Shown here: piece after piece, positions 1 to 8,454 of the stretch
Numbering within the stretch: position 1 is the stretch's first letter
How the letters are laid out: every line of letters begins with the position of its first letter
Assembly: GCA_036881905.1 (NCBI GenBank)
Contig: JBAJNN010000030.1
Location: 1 to 25,042 of the forward strand
DNA from: JBAJNN01 sp036881905
Lineage (GTDB): Bacteria > Pseudomonadota > Alphaproteobacteria > Rhizobiales > Im1
Reading direction: 5' to 3'
DNA length: 25,042 nucleotides
The notes under the pieces: model-generated
Seen by the model: the letters and a program-made list of their open reading frames with translations, nothing else
What the model was told of the DNA's origin: nothing
Database searches by the model: none
Translations under genes and position numbers: made by a program

Positions 1-1470
1 AAGGCGAATGACGAAGGCGCGTGGAAATTCAAAATACCAACAGGGAAGATGTCCAAAAATATTTCCTACGAGGTGACAGCGCAACAGACCGATATCGCGG
101 GCAATATATCGGCGAAGTCGGATGCTTATGAGGTCACGCTGAACATGAAAGTTCCCGAAAAACCGGGGATTACTGGTCTGGACGATACCACCGCACCGAC
201 ACTCATGATTGGCGGAAACGGATCCGATGGCACGGTGACCTTTATGTTCAGCGAGGACGTCAAAGACTTCGACGAAGCTGACATCAAGGTTACCAACGGT
301 ACATTGACCTCCGGTTCGTTGACGCAGACGGTTGGAAACCCATTGACCTGGACTGCCGCGGTGACCCCAATCAACGGCTTCCCTAAAACCAACATTGCCG
401 TTGACGTCGCGAAGGGCACTTTCTCCGATCTGGCCGGAAATAAAAATGAGAAAGCCGCCGCGAATCAAACCATACTTACAGAGGCATTCGAATCACTACG
501 AAGCAGCATTCCCGATGTTACGAGCCTTGACACCTCCCACGTGATTTCAATGCGAGAGACCTTTAGGAACTCAAGGTTCAATCAGGATATTTCTAGCTGG
601 GACGTTTCAAACGTAGTGAGTATGAATGCTATGTTTCGTAATAATAAAATCTTCAATCAGGATATTTCTAGCTGGGATGTTTCAAACGTAAAAGATATGG
701 ACTATATATTTTATAACGCCAAACATTTCCGTCAGAATATCGGCGATTGGAACATCTCGAAATTGGAAAAGGCGAACCATGCATTCGATTGGAGTGACAT
801 CCCACCGGAAAATTATGACAATATTTTGCAAGGCTGGTCGGATATCAATCATTCGGATGGTGAGACCGATTTGAAGAAAAATGTTCACCTGGGCGCTAAA
901 CGCGTCCAATACACCGACGCCACCTCGCGTCAACATTTGATAGACTATTATGGGTGGAATTTCATGGATGGTGGGGCCGCCAACGGGGTAACGGTCGGCG
1001 ACAACAGCAGCAATGATGAGACCATAGACCTCCACGAAAAGCAGAATGCTCAAATCATCCATGGTCTTGGCGGTAATGATACCATTACAGGTGGAATCGG
1101 CAATGACACAATTGTCGGCGGTGATGGTAATGATAAGCTTACAGGTAACAGTGGCAACGACACCTTTGTTTACAAATTCATCTCCGCCGGTTCGGATACG
1201 ATTGAAGATTTCACCGTTAACGACAGTAAAAAAGACGTTATCGATCTTCATCAGCTCCTGGACGGGGCCACAAAAGACACGATCGATCAGTTTATTTCGG
1301 TCACTACTTATACCAGCGATATCAAACTGTCGATTGATGCTGACGGCAACGGGCCTAACTCCGATATTGTGACAATAACACTGGTTGGAAACCACCTGAG
1401 CGATTTTTCTGTGACCTCCACCGACAATTTAGCGACCACGATGATAACTGACGGTAATCTTGTGATTTGA
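1..1470 (+). CDS. RTX-type surface adhesin secreted by a type I system, C-terminal part (5' end outside window)
   Basis: The reading frame is open from the first base, so the gene starts upstream of the window and 489 residues are visible. The order is: the end of one bacterial Ig-like domain (to about nt 150), a second Ig-like domain (about 180-450) ending in a DLAGN-type motif, then a DUF285/BspA-like segment (about 515-850) with FNQDISSWDVSNV repeats. Four RTX nonapeptides of the GGxGND type follow at about 1063-1170, then a roughly 100-residue C-terminal domain like those that carry the type I secretion signal. RTX repeats bind calcium outside the cell and help such proteins fold after export. 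The likely role is adhesion or biofilm formation; no ligand can be inferred. No ABC exporter or membrane-fusion gene lies in the window. The stop is TGA at 1468-1470. Confidence 0.85.
   Translation, partial: KANDEGAWKFKIPTGKMSKNISYEVTAQQTDIAGNISAKSDAYEVTLNMKVPEKPGITGLDDTTAPTLMIGGNGSDGTVTFMFSEDVKDFDEADIKVTNGTLTSGSLTQTVGNPLTWTAAVTPINGFPKTNIAVDVAKGTFSDLAGNKNEKAAANQTILTEAFESLRSSIPDVTSLDTSHVISMRETFRNSRFNQDISSWDVSNVVSMNAMFRNNKIFNQDISSWDVSNVKDMDYIFYNAKHFRQNIGDWNISKLEKANHAFDWSDIPPENYDNILQGWSDINHSDGETDLKKNVHLGAKRVQYTDATSRQHLIDYYGWNFMDGGAANGVTVGDNSSNDETIDLHEKQNAQIIHGLGGNDTITGGIGNDTIVGGDGNDKLTGNSGNDTFVYKFISAGSDTIEDFTVNDSKKDVIDLHQLLDGATKDTIDQFISVTTYTSDIKLSIDADGNGPNSDIVTITLVGNHLSDFSVTSTDNLATTMITDGNLVI
577..690 (+). 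repeat. Two 39-bp near-identical direct repeats inside the adhesin
   Basis: The segments 577-615 and 652-690 differ at one base (GAC versus GAT). Both encode FNQDISSWDVSNV. The copies are 75 bp apart, so recombination between them would remove or add 25 codons in frame. This suggests recent expansion of the DUF285 repeat array. Confidence 0.85.
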
Positions 1471-1835
1471 AGAAAACCTGCAAGGTCATGGCGCTTGAGG
1501 CCCCATCGGCGTCTCCTTCGCGGAGGCTCCGGCGCGTCCGCCCGCATGGGTTCAAGGCCGCGAAGCCTGGCCCTTGGTGGCATGTCCCTCGCCTGGCCCG
1601 GGAGAACGAAATCCCATAGTAGTTCTTAAAAATCCCGCAGGTGATGGGCGGTGGGGGGGGTGTCGCGGTATAATTTTTCCTCTTGATATGCTGAGAAGGG
1701 TCTTAACAGACAGGCCGGTTTTCGGCTAAAAGAGACAACCATCTTGAAAACCTTGCCGAGTCTCTGAGAGCGCGCTTGCCGGGATCGCATCTCGCGAACG
1801 ACTCGCCCAGAGATGAAAGAAGCCACGGACCCTTT
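1471..1835. other. Intergenic region between adhesin and carB
   Basis: There is no convincing gene in this 365-bp stretch. It contains GC-rich sequence with short complementary segments near 1510-1530, a G8 run (1653-1660) and a TATAAT hexamer at 1669-1674. No good -35 hexamer stands at the correct distance. The hexamer could belong to a carB promoter, but support is weak. Confidence 0.5.
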
Positions 1836-4800
1836 ATGCCCAAGCGTAGCGACATCGCCTCCATTCTCGTCATCGGCGCCGGGCCGATCATCATCGGTCA
1901 GGCCTGCGAGTTCGATTATTCCGGCACCCAGGCGATCAAGGCCCTGCGCCAAGAGGGCTACCGGATCATTCTCGTCAACTCCAATCCGGCGACCATCATG
2001 ACCGACCCGGGCTTGGCCGACGCCACCTATATCGAACCGATCACGCCCGATATCGTCGCGAAAATCATCGAAAAGGAACGTCCCGACGCACTTCTGGCGA
2101 CCATGGGCGGGCAGACCGCGCTCAACACCGCCTTATCGCTCAATCGTGACGGCATACTCGATCGTTATGGCGTGGAAATGATCGGCGCGCGCGCCGAGGC
2201 TATCGACAAGGCGGAAGACCGCGAATTGTTCCGCGAGGCCATGGGACGCATCGGTCTTGAGGTGCCGCGTTCCGAGCTTGCGCATTCTCTTGGCGACGCG
2301 ATGGCGGCGCTGGAAACAATCGGCCTGCCCGCCATTATCCGGCCGTCTTTCACCCTTGGCGGTACCGGCGGCGGCATTGCCTATAATCGTGAAGAGTTCC
2401 TTGACATTGTCGAACGGGGGCTGGACGCCTCGCCGACCACCGAGATTCTGGTCGAAGAATCGGTTTTGGGCTGGAAAGAGTATGAGATGGAGGTCGTGCG
2501 CGACCGCGACGACAACTGCATCATTGTCTGCTGCATCGAAAATGTCGATCCCATGGGGGTACACACCGGCGATTCGATTACGGTTGCTCCCGCCTTGACG
2601 TTGACGGACAAGGACTATCAGCTGATGCGCAATGCGAGCATCGCGGTGTTGCGCGAGATCGGCGTTGAAACCGGCGGATCCAACGTTCAGTTCGCGGTCA
2701 ATCCCGAAGATGGCCACCTTGTGGTCATCGAGATGAATCCGCGGGTATCGCGCTCCTCGGCCCTGGCTTCGAAGGCCACCGGCTTCCCCATTGCCAGGGT
2801 CGCGGCGAAACTTGCCGTCGGCTACACGCTCAATGAATTGCGCAACGAGATGACCGGCGGCGCGATACCGGCCTCGTTCGAGCCGACCATCGATTATGTG
2901 GTCACCAAAATACCGCGCTTTGCGTTCGAGAAATTCCCGGGCTGTGAACCGCTGCTGACGACCTCCATGAAATCGGTCGGCGAGGTTATGGCCATCGGCC
3001 GCGGTTTTCAGGAATCGTTGCAAAAGGCCTTGCGCTCTTTAGAAACTGGCCTGACCGGCCTCGATGAAATCGTGATCGAGGGCCTTGGGCAAGGCGATGA
3101 TGACAATGTCATCCGCGCCACGCTGACCAAACCGACCCCTGATCGTCTGCTCAAAGTGGCCGAAGCCTTGAGACTCGGCGTGCCATGCAAGCAGATTCAC
3201 CAAGCCTGCGGGATCGATCCTTGGTTTATCACCCAAATCGATGAAATCATACAGGCTGAGCACCATGTGCGCCGCCACGGGCTGCCGCCCGATGCCGAAA
3301 ATATGCGCCAACTCAAGGCGATGGGATTTTCCGATGCCCGCTTAGGCTACCTTGCGGCAATGAGCGAATCAGAGGTTCGAAGGTGCCGTCATGCGCTCGC
3401 CGTGCGCCCGGTTTACAAGCGCATCGACAGTTGTGCGGCCGAATTCGCCGCTCCAACCGCCTATCTGTATTCCACTTATGAATACGCCCCCTTCGCGGCG
3501 GATGGCGGCAATGAGGCCCAGCCGTCGGCGCGCGGGAAAATTGTCATTCTCGGCGGCGGTCCGAATCGGATCGGCCAGGGGATCGAGTTCGATTACTGTT
3601 GCTGCCATGCGGCTTTTGCGCTTTCGGAGATGGGTTATGAATCGATCATGGTCAACTGTAACCCCGAGACCGTATCCACCGATTACGATACCTCCGATCG
3701 TCTTTATTTCGAGCCACTGACGGCGGAAGACATTCTTGAGATTGTCGATGTCGAGAAGACCGATGGGGCGCTCAAAGGCCTCATCGTGCAATTCGGCGGG
3801 CAAACGCCGCTGAAACTGGCTCATCCGCTCCGGCAAGCCGCCATAGAGATTCTCGGCACGCCGTCCGACGCCATCGACCTCGCCGAAGACCGCGACCAAT
3901 TTCAGAACCTGCTGAAGAGACTGGCCCTGCGCCAGCCGCGCAACGGCATTGCGACCTGTGCCGACGATGCGCGTCGGATTGCGAATGACATAGGCTATCC
4001 GGTGGTGATCAGGCCCTCTTATGTTCTTGGCGGACGGGCGATGGAGATCGTTCATGATGAAGCCCGGCTCATGCGCTATATGGCCCGAGCCGTCATGGTT
4101 TCAGGCAATGCGCCGGTGTTGATCGACGCCTATCTGCGCGATGCGGTCGAGGTTGACGTCGATGCGCTCTGTGACGGTCAGGATGTTTTCGTCTGTGGCA
4201 TTATGGAACATATTGAGGAGGCCGGAATCCATTCCGGCGATTCGGCGTGTTGCTTGCCGCCTCATTCGCTGAGCGCTCAGACGATAGAGGAGTTGAAGCG
4301 ACAGACGACGGCCCTTGCGCTTGGCTTGAACGTCATTGGCCTGATGAATGTTCAATATGCCATAAAAGACGGTGAGATTTACGTTCTGGAGGTCAATCCC
4401 CGCGCCAGCCGCACCGTGCCCTTCGTTGCCAAGGTCATTGGCGAACCGATCGCCAAAATCGCCGCCAGACTCATGGCGGGGGAAGCATTGGCGAATTTTG
4501 GCCTTAAGCAGCATCCCTTACGCCATGTCGCGGTCAAGGAAGCGGTGTTTCCCTTTGCCCGTTTTCCAGGGGTCGATACCATACTCGGCCCGGAGATGCG
4601 CTCTACCGGCGAGGTGATCGGTCTCGACCGCGACTATGCGACTGCCTTCGCCAAGAGTCAGCTTGGCTACGGCCTCAATGTGCCGGTTTCGGGAACTGCC
4701 TTCATTTCGGTGCGCGATGCCGACAAGCCGCGCATTCTCGGCGCGGCGTCAATTCTGGCGCAACAGGGTTTCAAGCTCGTCGCCACCAGCGGCACAAAGC

Positions 4801-5162
4801 GTTTCCTGTGTGCGAATGGAATCGATTGCGCGAAAGTCAACAAGGTGCTGGAAGGCCGTCCCCATATCGTCGACGCCATGAAAAATGGCGCGATCCAGTT
4901 GGTATTCAACACCACTGAAGGTGTCACGGCCATCAAGGATTCAAAATCCATACGCCGAACCGCGCTCATTCATAAAATTCCTTGTTATACGACGCTTGCC
5001 GGCGCGCTGGCCGCCACCCGGGCGATCGAGGCTTACAAAAGCGGCCGCATGGAGGTCACGCCGCTTCAGGATTACGCCCGCGCCGGTGGATGCGATGACG
5101 AGGTGGGCCCCTCACGACACACCTCTCGGGCCGGATATCGTGAAAAAACCCTGCTACCCTGA
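1836..5162 (+). CDS. carB: Carbamoyl-phosphate synthase, large subunit
   Basis: The protein makes carbamoyl phosphate from bicarbonate, ammonia and two ATP for arginine and pyrimidine synthesis. The ammonia comes from the small subunit CarA. The start is set at ATG 1836 (1108 residues) because MPKRSDIASILVIGAGPIIIG matches the family N-terminus; a TTG 60 bp upstream would only add a non-conserved leader. Domains: first ATP-grasp unit to about residue 400 (with FTLGGTGGG), oligomerisation region about 400-550, second ATP-grasp unit from about 568 (GGGPNRIGQG; later IRPSYVLGGRAMEIV), and an MGS-like allosteric domain from about residue 950. The length is slightly above the usual 1070-1080 because of a short unconserved C-terminal tail. 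carA is not next to it. greA follows 95 bp downstream, a common alphaproteobacterial order. Confidence 0.97.
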   Translation: MPKRSDIASILVIGAGPIIIGQACEFDYSGTQAIKALRQEGYRIILVNSNPATIMTDPGLADATYIEPITPDIVAKIIEKERPDALLATMGGQTALNTALSLNRDGILDRYGVEMIGARAEAIDKAEDRELFREAMGRIGLEVPRSELAHSLGDAMAALETIGLPAIIRPSFTLGGTGGGIAYNREEFLDIVERGLDASPTTEILVEESVLGWKEYEMEVVRDRDDNCIIVCCIENVDPMGVHTGDSITVAPALTLTDKDYQLMRNASIAVLREIGVETGGSNVQFAVNPEDGHLVVIEMNPRVSRSSALASKATGFPIARVAAKLAVGYTLNELRNEMTGGAIPASFEPTIDYVVTKIPRFAFEKFPGCEPLLTTSMKSVGEVMAIGRGFQESLQKALRSLETGLTGLDEIVIEGLGQGDDDNVIRATLTKPTPDRLLKVAEALRLGVPCKQIHQACGIDPWFITQIDEIIQAEHHVRRHGLPPDAENMRQLKAMGFSDARLGYLAAMSESEVRRCRHALAVRPVYKRIDSCAAEFAAPTAYLYSTYEYAPFAADGGNEAQPSARGKIVILGGGPNRIGQGIEFDYCCCHAAFALSEMGYESIMVNCNPETVSTDYDTSDRLYFEPLTAEDILEIVDVEKTDGALKGLIVQFGGQTPLKLAHPLRQAAIEILGTPSDAIDLAEDRDQFQNLLKRLALRQPRNGIATCADDARRIANDIGYPVVIRPSYVLGGRAMEIVHDEARLMRYMARAVMVSGNAPVLIDAYLRDAVEVDVDALCDGQDVFVCGIMEHIEEAGIHSGDSACCLPPHSLSAQTIEELKRQTTALALGLNVIGLMNVQYAIKDGEIYVLEVNPRASRTVPFVAKVIGEPIAKIAARLMAGEALANFGLKQHPLRHVAVKEAVFPFARFPGVDTILGPEMRSTGEVIGLDRDYATAFAKSQLGYGLNVPVSGTAFISVRDADKPRILGAASILAQQGFKLVATSGTKRFLCANGIDCAKVNKVLEGRPHIVDAMKNGAIQLVFNTTEGVTAIKDSKSIRRTALIHKIPCYTTLAGALAATRAIEAYKSGRMEVTPLQDYARAGGCDDEVGPSRHTSRAGYREKTLLP

Positions 5163-5205
5163 TAATCGGCGAATCGGGTTGATTTTCAAGGGCCCATCTA
5201 TCATG

Positions 5206-5235
5206 TGATAAGGCTGATGATCGCAAATCTTATCA
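5206..5235. promoter_or_regulatory. Inverted repeat in the greA leader
   Basis: TGATAAG (5206-5212) and CTTATCA (5229-5235) form 7-bp complementary arms with a 16-bp loop in the carB-greA gap. It ends 22 bp before the greA start. It could be an mRNA hairpin or an operator; no regulator is implied. Confidence 0.3.
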
Positions 5236-5257
5236 GACGAGGCTGGACTGACCAACC

Positions 5258-5737
5258 ATGAATACAGAGAAAGTGCCGATGACCGCTGAAGCCCATGAGG
5301 CCATGATTGAGGAAGTCAAACACCTCAAGAACGTGGAACGTCCGCGTATTATCCGCGCCATTCAGGAGGCGCGCGACCATGGCGATCTGTCGGAGAATGC
5401 GGAATATCACGCCGCCAAGGAACAGCAGGGCTTCAACGAAGCGCAGATCGCTAAGCTTGAGGATAAGCTCTCGCGCGCGGAAGTCATTGATATTTCCAAA
5501 CTGTCCGGCGACAGCGTAAAATTCGGCGCCACGGTCACGCTCGTCGATGAAGACACGGACAAAGAATCCGTCTACCAGCTTGTGGGCGAGTTTGAAGCCG
5601 ACGTAAAAATCGGCAAAATTTCCATTACCTCTCCGATTGCGCGTGCACTGGTTGGCAAGTCTGTCGGCGACACTGTGGAAGTCAACACGCCCGGTGGCGG
5701 CAAAAGCTACGAGATTCTCGACATCCGCTATGGCTGA
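5258..5737 (+). CDS. greA: Transcription elongation factor GreA
   Basis: GreA enters the secondary channel of RNA polymerase and stimulates cleavage of backtracked RNA. The 159-residue length is typical. The N-terminal coiled coil spans about residues 8-75 and has the acidic tip motif GDLSENAEY at 42-50. The C-terminal FKBP-like domain runs from about 85 to 159 and ends with the expected YEILDIRYG. The start MNTEKVPMT fits the family. The Shine-Dalgarno signal is weak. The gene lies downstream of carB and may be co-transcribed with it. Confidence 0.96.
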   Translation: MNTEKVPMTAEAHEAMIEEVKHLKNVERPRIIRAIQEARDHGDLSENAEYHAAKEQQGFNEAQIAKLEDKLSRAEVIDISKLSGDSVKFGATVTLVDEDTDKESVYQLVGEFEADVKIGKISITSPIARALVGKSVGDTVEVNTPGGGKSYEILDIRYG

Positions 5738-5945
5738 GTTTGATCTGAAAGCCTCGGATCCGCGTTCGGTTTTGTCCTTAAAACCGGCCATGGGCGTGTT
5801 CCCCACCATGTTGATTGCAAAAGCCCCGGTCAAGTTGACGCCATTGAACATGATCGGTATGCTAGGCGCGCTCTTAAGGGGTTTGTCAGATCCTCGGCGG
5901 CTGAAATGCCCGTGCTGCGAGGCGGGTTGGGCAAGGCCGCAATAA
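5730..5945 (+). CDS. Possible small hypothetical protein overlapping the greA stop
   Basis: ATG at 5730 overlaps the greA stop in the string ATGGCTGA, an arrangement often seen in translationally coupled genes. The product would be 71 residues with a hydrophobic middle and the C-terminal motif CPCCEAGW. I recognise no family. The overlap and the clustered cysteines argue for a real gene. The lack of a known homologue and the GC-rich context argue against it. If this is not a gene, the 299-bp greA-rpsT interval holds nothing else I can identify apart from the rpsT ribosome binding site. Confidence 0.3.
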   Translation: MAEFDLKASDPRSVLSLKPAMGVFPTMLIAKAPVKLTPLNMIGMLGALLRGLSDPRRLKCPCCEAGWARPQ

Positions 5946-6036
5946 GGGCGCGGACGGTAGAAACCAACGAAGGGGAATCATTGCTGTCAGGCGGTGTCGT
6001 CGTGTCGCTGGACAGGAGAGTGAGGAGCGAAATACC

Positions 6037-6303
6037 ATGCCAAATACCCGGTCTGCGAAAAAGGCTATTCGCACCATTGCCCGCCGCACTCAAGTCAACA
6101 GGGAGCGCCGCAGCCGAATCCACACCTTTGTTCGCAGGGTGGACAAGGCTCTCAAGCAGGGAGACAGGGCCGGCGCCATGGACGCCTTCAGAATTGCCGA
6201 ACCGCAAATTGCCCGTGGCGGGCAGCTCGGTGTTTTCAGTCGTAAAACCGCCTCACGTATGGTGTCGCGGCTGGCGCGGCGCATCAAGGCCCAGGATGTC
6301 TGA
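6037..6303 (+). CDS. rpsT: 30S ribosomal protein S20
   Basis: This small basic protein binds 16S rRNA during assembly of the 30S subunit. It is 88 residues, a normal length. The N-terminus MPNTRSAKKAIR, the arginine-rich stretch and the conserved ASRMVSRLARR near the C-terminus identify the family. A strong Shine-Dalgarno sequence (GTGAGGAGCG) lies just upstream of the ATG. The position before dnaA is a well-known alphaproteobacterial arrangement. Confidence 0.96.
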   Translation: MPNTRSAKKAIRTIARRTQVNRERRSRIHTFVRRVDKALKQGDRAGAMDAFRIAEPQIARGGQLGVFSRKTASRMVSRLARRIKAQDV

Positions 6304-6803
6304 ATGCTAGTCCACGGCCAAAACGATGACGTGGAGGTAGTTCGGCCCTCAAATTTCCGGAAAGCTTAAAGGAGCAGTTTTTAGACCGGTGAGGCTTTAT
6401 CCCTCAGATCCACCCTACTTAGAGTCTTCATAAGGCTCATGATAAGGCAGAAGAGACGGCGTAGGCGAATCTGTATCAGCCCTATGACCCGGTCTCTTGT
6501 CATTGAACGCAGAGCTGTGTAGAGTTTAAAGGATCCCTTAGGGGTCGGGTACGCATCCTTGATTACCCAGCCTGTTACAGGGAACTTGTCGCCGGAATAA
6601 ACGGCGGGAGCGCGGTGTCTACGGAGGAGACATGACGTCGGTCGTGACACGAAGCGGGCAACGTGGAGAGCGCGTTTTTCGTGCTTTTCCATTCAGGGCT
6701 GAATTGCCCAAATGATGGAATGCTTTCTGTCGCGCCCATTTCTTTCGCGGATAGCGGGCGGGGGAATCGCTGGAATTGTGTGCCGAATAAAGGGAAGCAA
6801 AAG
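6304..6803. other. rpsT-dnaA intergenic region
   Basis: This 500-bp interval has no supported gene. A minus-strand open frame (about 6381-6692) has no recognisable protein features and is probably chance. I looked for DnaA boxes (TTATCCACA type) and found only poor matches, such as AGATCCACC near 6409, so an origin here is not supported. One reasonable promoter is listed separately. Confidence 0.5.
6497..6525 (+). promoter_or_regulatory. Candidate dnaA promoter
   Basis: TTGTCA (6497-6502) and TAGAGT (6520-6525) are separated by 17 bp. Transcription would start near 6532 and give a leader of about 270 nt before the proposed GTG start of dnaA. Supported only by the hexamer match and spacing. 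Confidence 0.3.
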
Positions 6804-8246
6804 GTGCTATCCAACAACAAGACAACCGCACACCTTGTCGATCACTGGGCGCGAATCAGCGGGCGCCTGCGCGCGGAACTGGGGGAGGATCTTTTCTCAA
6901 GCTGGTTTGCCCGCATGGAAGCCGAAAAACGGGACGACGACAGGCTGGTTGTTTCGGTTCCCACGCGCTTTTTACGCAACTGGATTCAGTCGCATTATCT
7001 CGACAAGCTGACCGAGTTGAGCCGCCAAGAATTTGACGGTGTCACCACGGTTTGCATCCGGGTTCGTCCGCGAGGCGTCCCGGTCAATAGAGGTAAATCA
7101 TACCGAGACAATGCGGTGGACGCATCCGATTCGCTCTACCATACCGCTAAACCCGCGGTCGTAAGAAGTAATACCGGCAACGGCGTTGGCAATGAGCGCG
7201 GGTCCCCCCTCGACCGTAAACTCACTTTTGAGCGCTTCATTGTGGGAAAGTCCAATGCGCTTGCTCACGCTGCCGCGCGGCGTCTGGCCGATCTCCGGGT
7301 CGCCGAGCCGGTTCGTTTCAACCCGCTTTACATTCACTCTGCCTCGGGCCTTGGCAAAACCCATCTCCTCAATGCGATCGGGTGGAGGATCCAGGCGGTC
7401 AGCCGTGCGCGTCGCGTGATTTATCTGACCGCCGAGCGTTTCATGTATCACTTCATTGCGGCCCTTCGCGCCCGCGATGTTTTGCCCTTCAAGGATTATT
7501 TTCAAAGCATCGACGTACTCCTGATCGATGACCTTCAATTCCTTCAGGGAAAATCGATGCAGCGGGAATTTTGTCATACCTTCACTTCACTGGTCGATTC
7601 GGGACGCCAGGTTATCGTCGCCGCAGACCTGCCGCCGGCGCGACTCGACAGTCTTGACACGCGCATGCGCTCAAGGCTCGCAGGGGGATTGGTAATTGAT
7701 ATCGAGGCCCATGATCTGGAGTTGAAACGCAACATTCTCCGAGCCCGCCTTGCCGATGCCTGCAAACAGGATTGTGAAATCGAGATTCCAGATGAGGTGA
7801 TCGAATTCATCGCCAACCGTGTCAATGGTAGCGGGCGCGAGCTGGAAGGCGCGTTGATTCGCGTTATCGCCAGCCAGCAGCTTACCAGCTCGCCGATGAG
7901 CGTGGACAATGCCGCGACGGCCTTGCGCGATCTGGTCCAGCCTGGCGAGATTCGCTCTATAAGAATCGATGACATAATGAAGGCGGTCGGCCGTCACTAC
8001 AATGTCGCCAAGGCCGATCTCCTTTCGCCGCGCCGCGCCCGCTCCATTGTTCGCCCACGCCAGATCGGCATGTATCTCGCCAAGCGCCTCACCGTGCGCT
8101 CCCTGCCCGAAATCGGTCGGCGCTTTGGCGGGCGTGATCACTCGACGGTGCTCCACGCGGTGCGCAAGGTCGAGCAGCTCTTAAAGCAGGATAATGCGCT
8201 GCAACGCGAGGTGAACCTGCTGATTCACCTGATCGAACATCCTTGA
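6804..8246 (+). CDS. dnaA: Chromosomal replication initiator DnaA
   Basis: DnaA binds origin boxes, forms an ATP-dependent filament and opens the origin. The proposed start is GTG 6804 (480 residues), preceded by AGGGA in AATAAAGGGAAGCAAAAG. The upstream in-frame codons (to 6663) encode nothing like a DnaA N-terminus. Domain I covers about residues 8-85 (AELGEDLFSSWFARME), followed by a variable linker. The AAA+ domain holds Walker A GLGKTHLL near 182-189, Walker B LLIDD near 238 and the arginine-finger region LDTRMRSRL. Domain IV carries the DnaA signature FGGRDHSTVLHAV near residue 440. dnaN follows after 208 bp. Confidence 0.96.
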   Translation: MLSNNKTTAHLVDHWARISGRLRAELGEDLFSSWFARMEAEKRDDDRLVVSVPTRFLRNWIQSHYLDKLTELSRQEFDGVTTVCIRVRPRGVPVNRGKSYRDNAVDASDSLYHTAKPAVVRSNTGNGVGNERGSPLDRKLTFERFIVGKSNALAHAAARRLADLRVAEPVRFNPLYIHSASGLGKTHLLNAIGWRIQAVSRARRVIYLTAERFMYHFIAALRARDVLPFKDYFQSIDVLLIDDLQFLQGKSMQREFCHTFTSLVDSGRQVIVAADLPPARLDSLDTRMRSRLAGGLVIDIEAHDLELKRNILRARLADACKQDCEIEIPDEVIEFIANRVNGSGRELEGALIRVIASQQLTSSPMSVDNAATALRDLVQPGEIRSIRIDDIMKAVGRHYNVAKADLLSPRRARSIVRPRQIGMYLAKRLTVRSLPEIGRRFGGRDHSTVLHAVRKVEQLLKQDNALQREVNLLIHLIEHP

Positions 8247-8454
8247 TCGGGAAGATCGTTCGTGGCATTCCTTTTAAGAACGTGAATCTCCGTGGTTCAT
8301 GGGCGTGGGCATGGCGCAGTGTGGGCTGGATTTGAGGGAACGCATGTGATTTGGGTAGGGTAATCGGCAGGGGCTACAGTGGCGGGAACTGGGTTCGACG
8401 CCATATGTCGGATCGACAATCCATCGCAACGATGACGCAAAAGAGGCTTAAGCC
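8247..8454. other. dnaA-dnaN intergenic region
   Basis: This 208-bp spacer has no ORF I can support and no clear DnaA box. It ends with AAGAGG upstream of the dnaN ATG as a likely ribosome binding site. Confidence 0.4.

Noticed and set aside
682..1395. 237-codon minus-strand ORF inside the adhesin
   Set aside because: It is a shadow of the repetitive adhesin coding frame.
1308..1583. Minus-strand arginine/proline-rich ORF after the adhesin
   Set aside because: It overlaps the adhesin end antisense and reflects GC-rich intergenic sequence.
1669..1674. TATAAT as a definite carB promoter
   Set aside because: No acceptable -35 hexamer at 16-18 bp; the upstream DNA is mostly a G run.
6381..6692. 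Minus-strand ORF of 103 codons between rpsT and dnaA
   Set aside because: It has no recognisable domain and overlaps the expected dnaA promoter region.
6304..6803. Replication origin with DnaA boxes before dnaA
   Set aside because: Only poor matches to TTATCCACA were seen, with no cluster and no AT-rich unwinding region.
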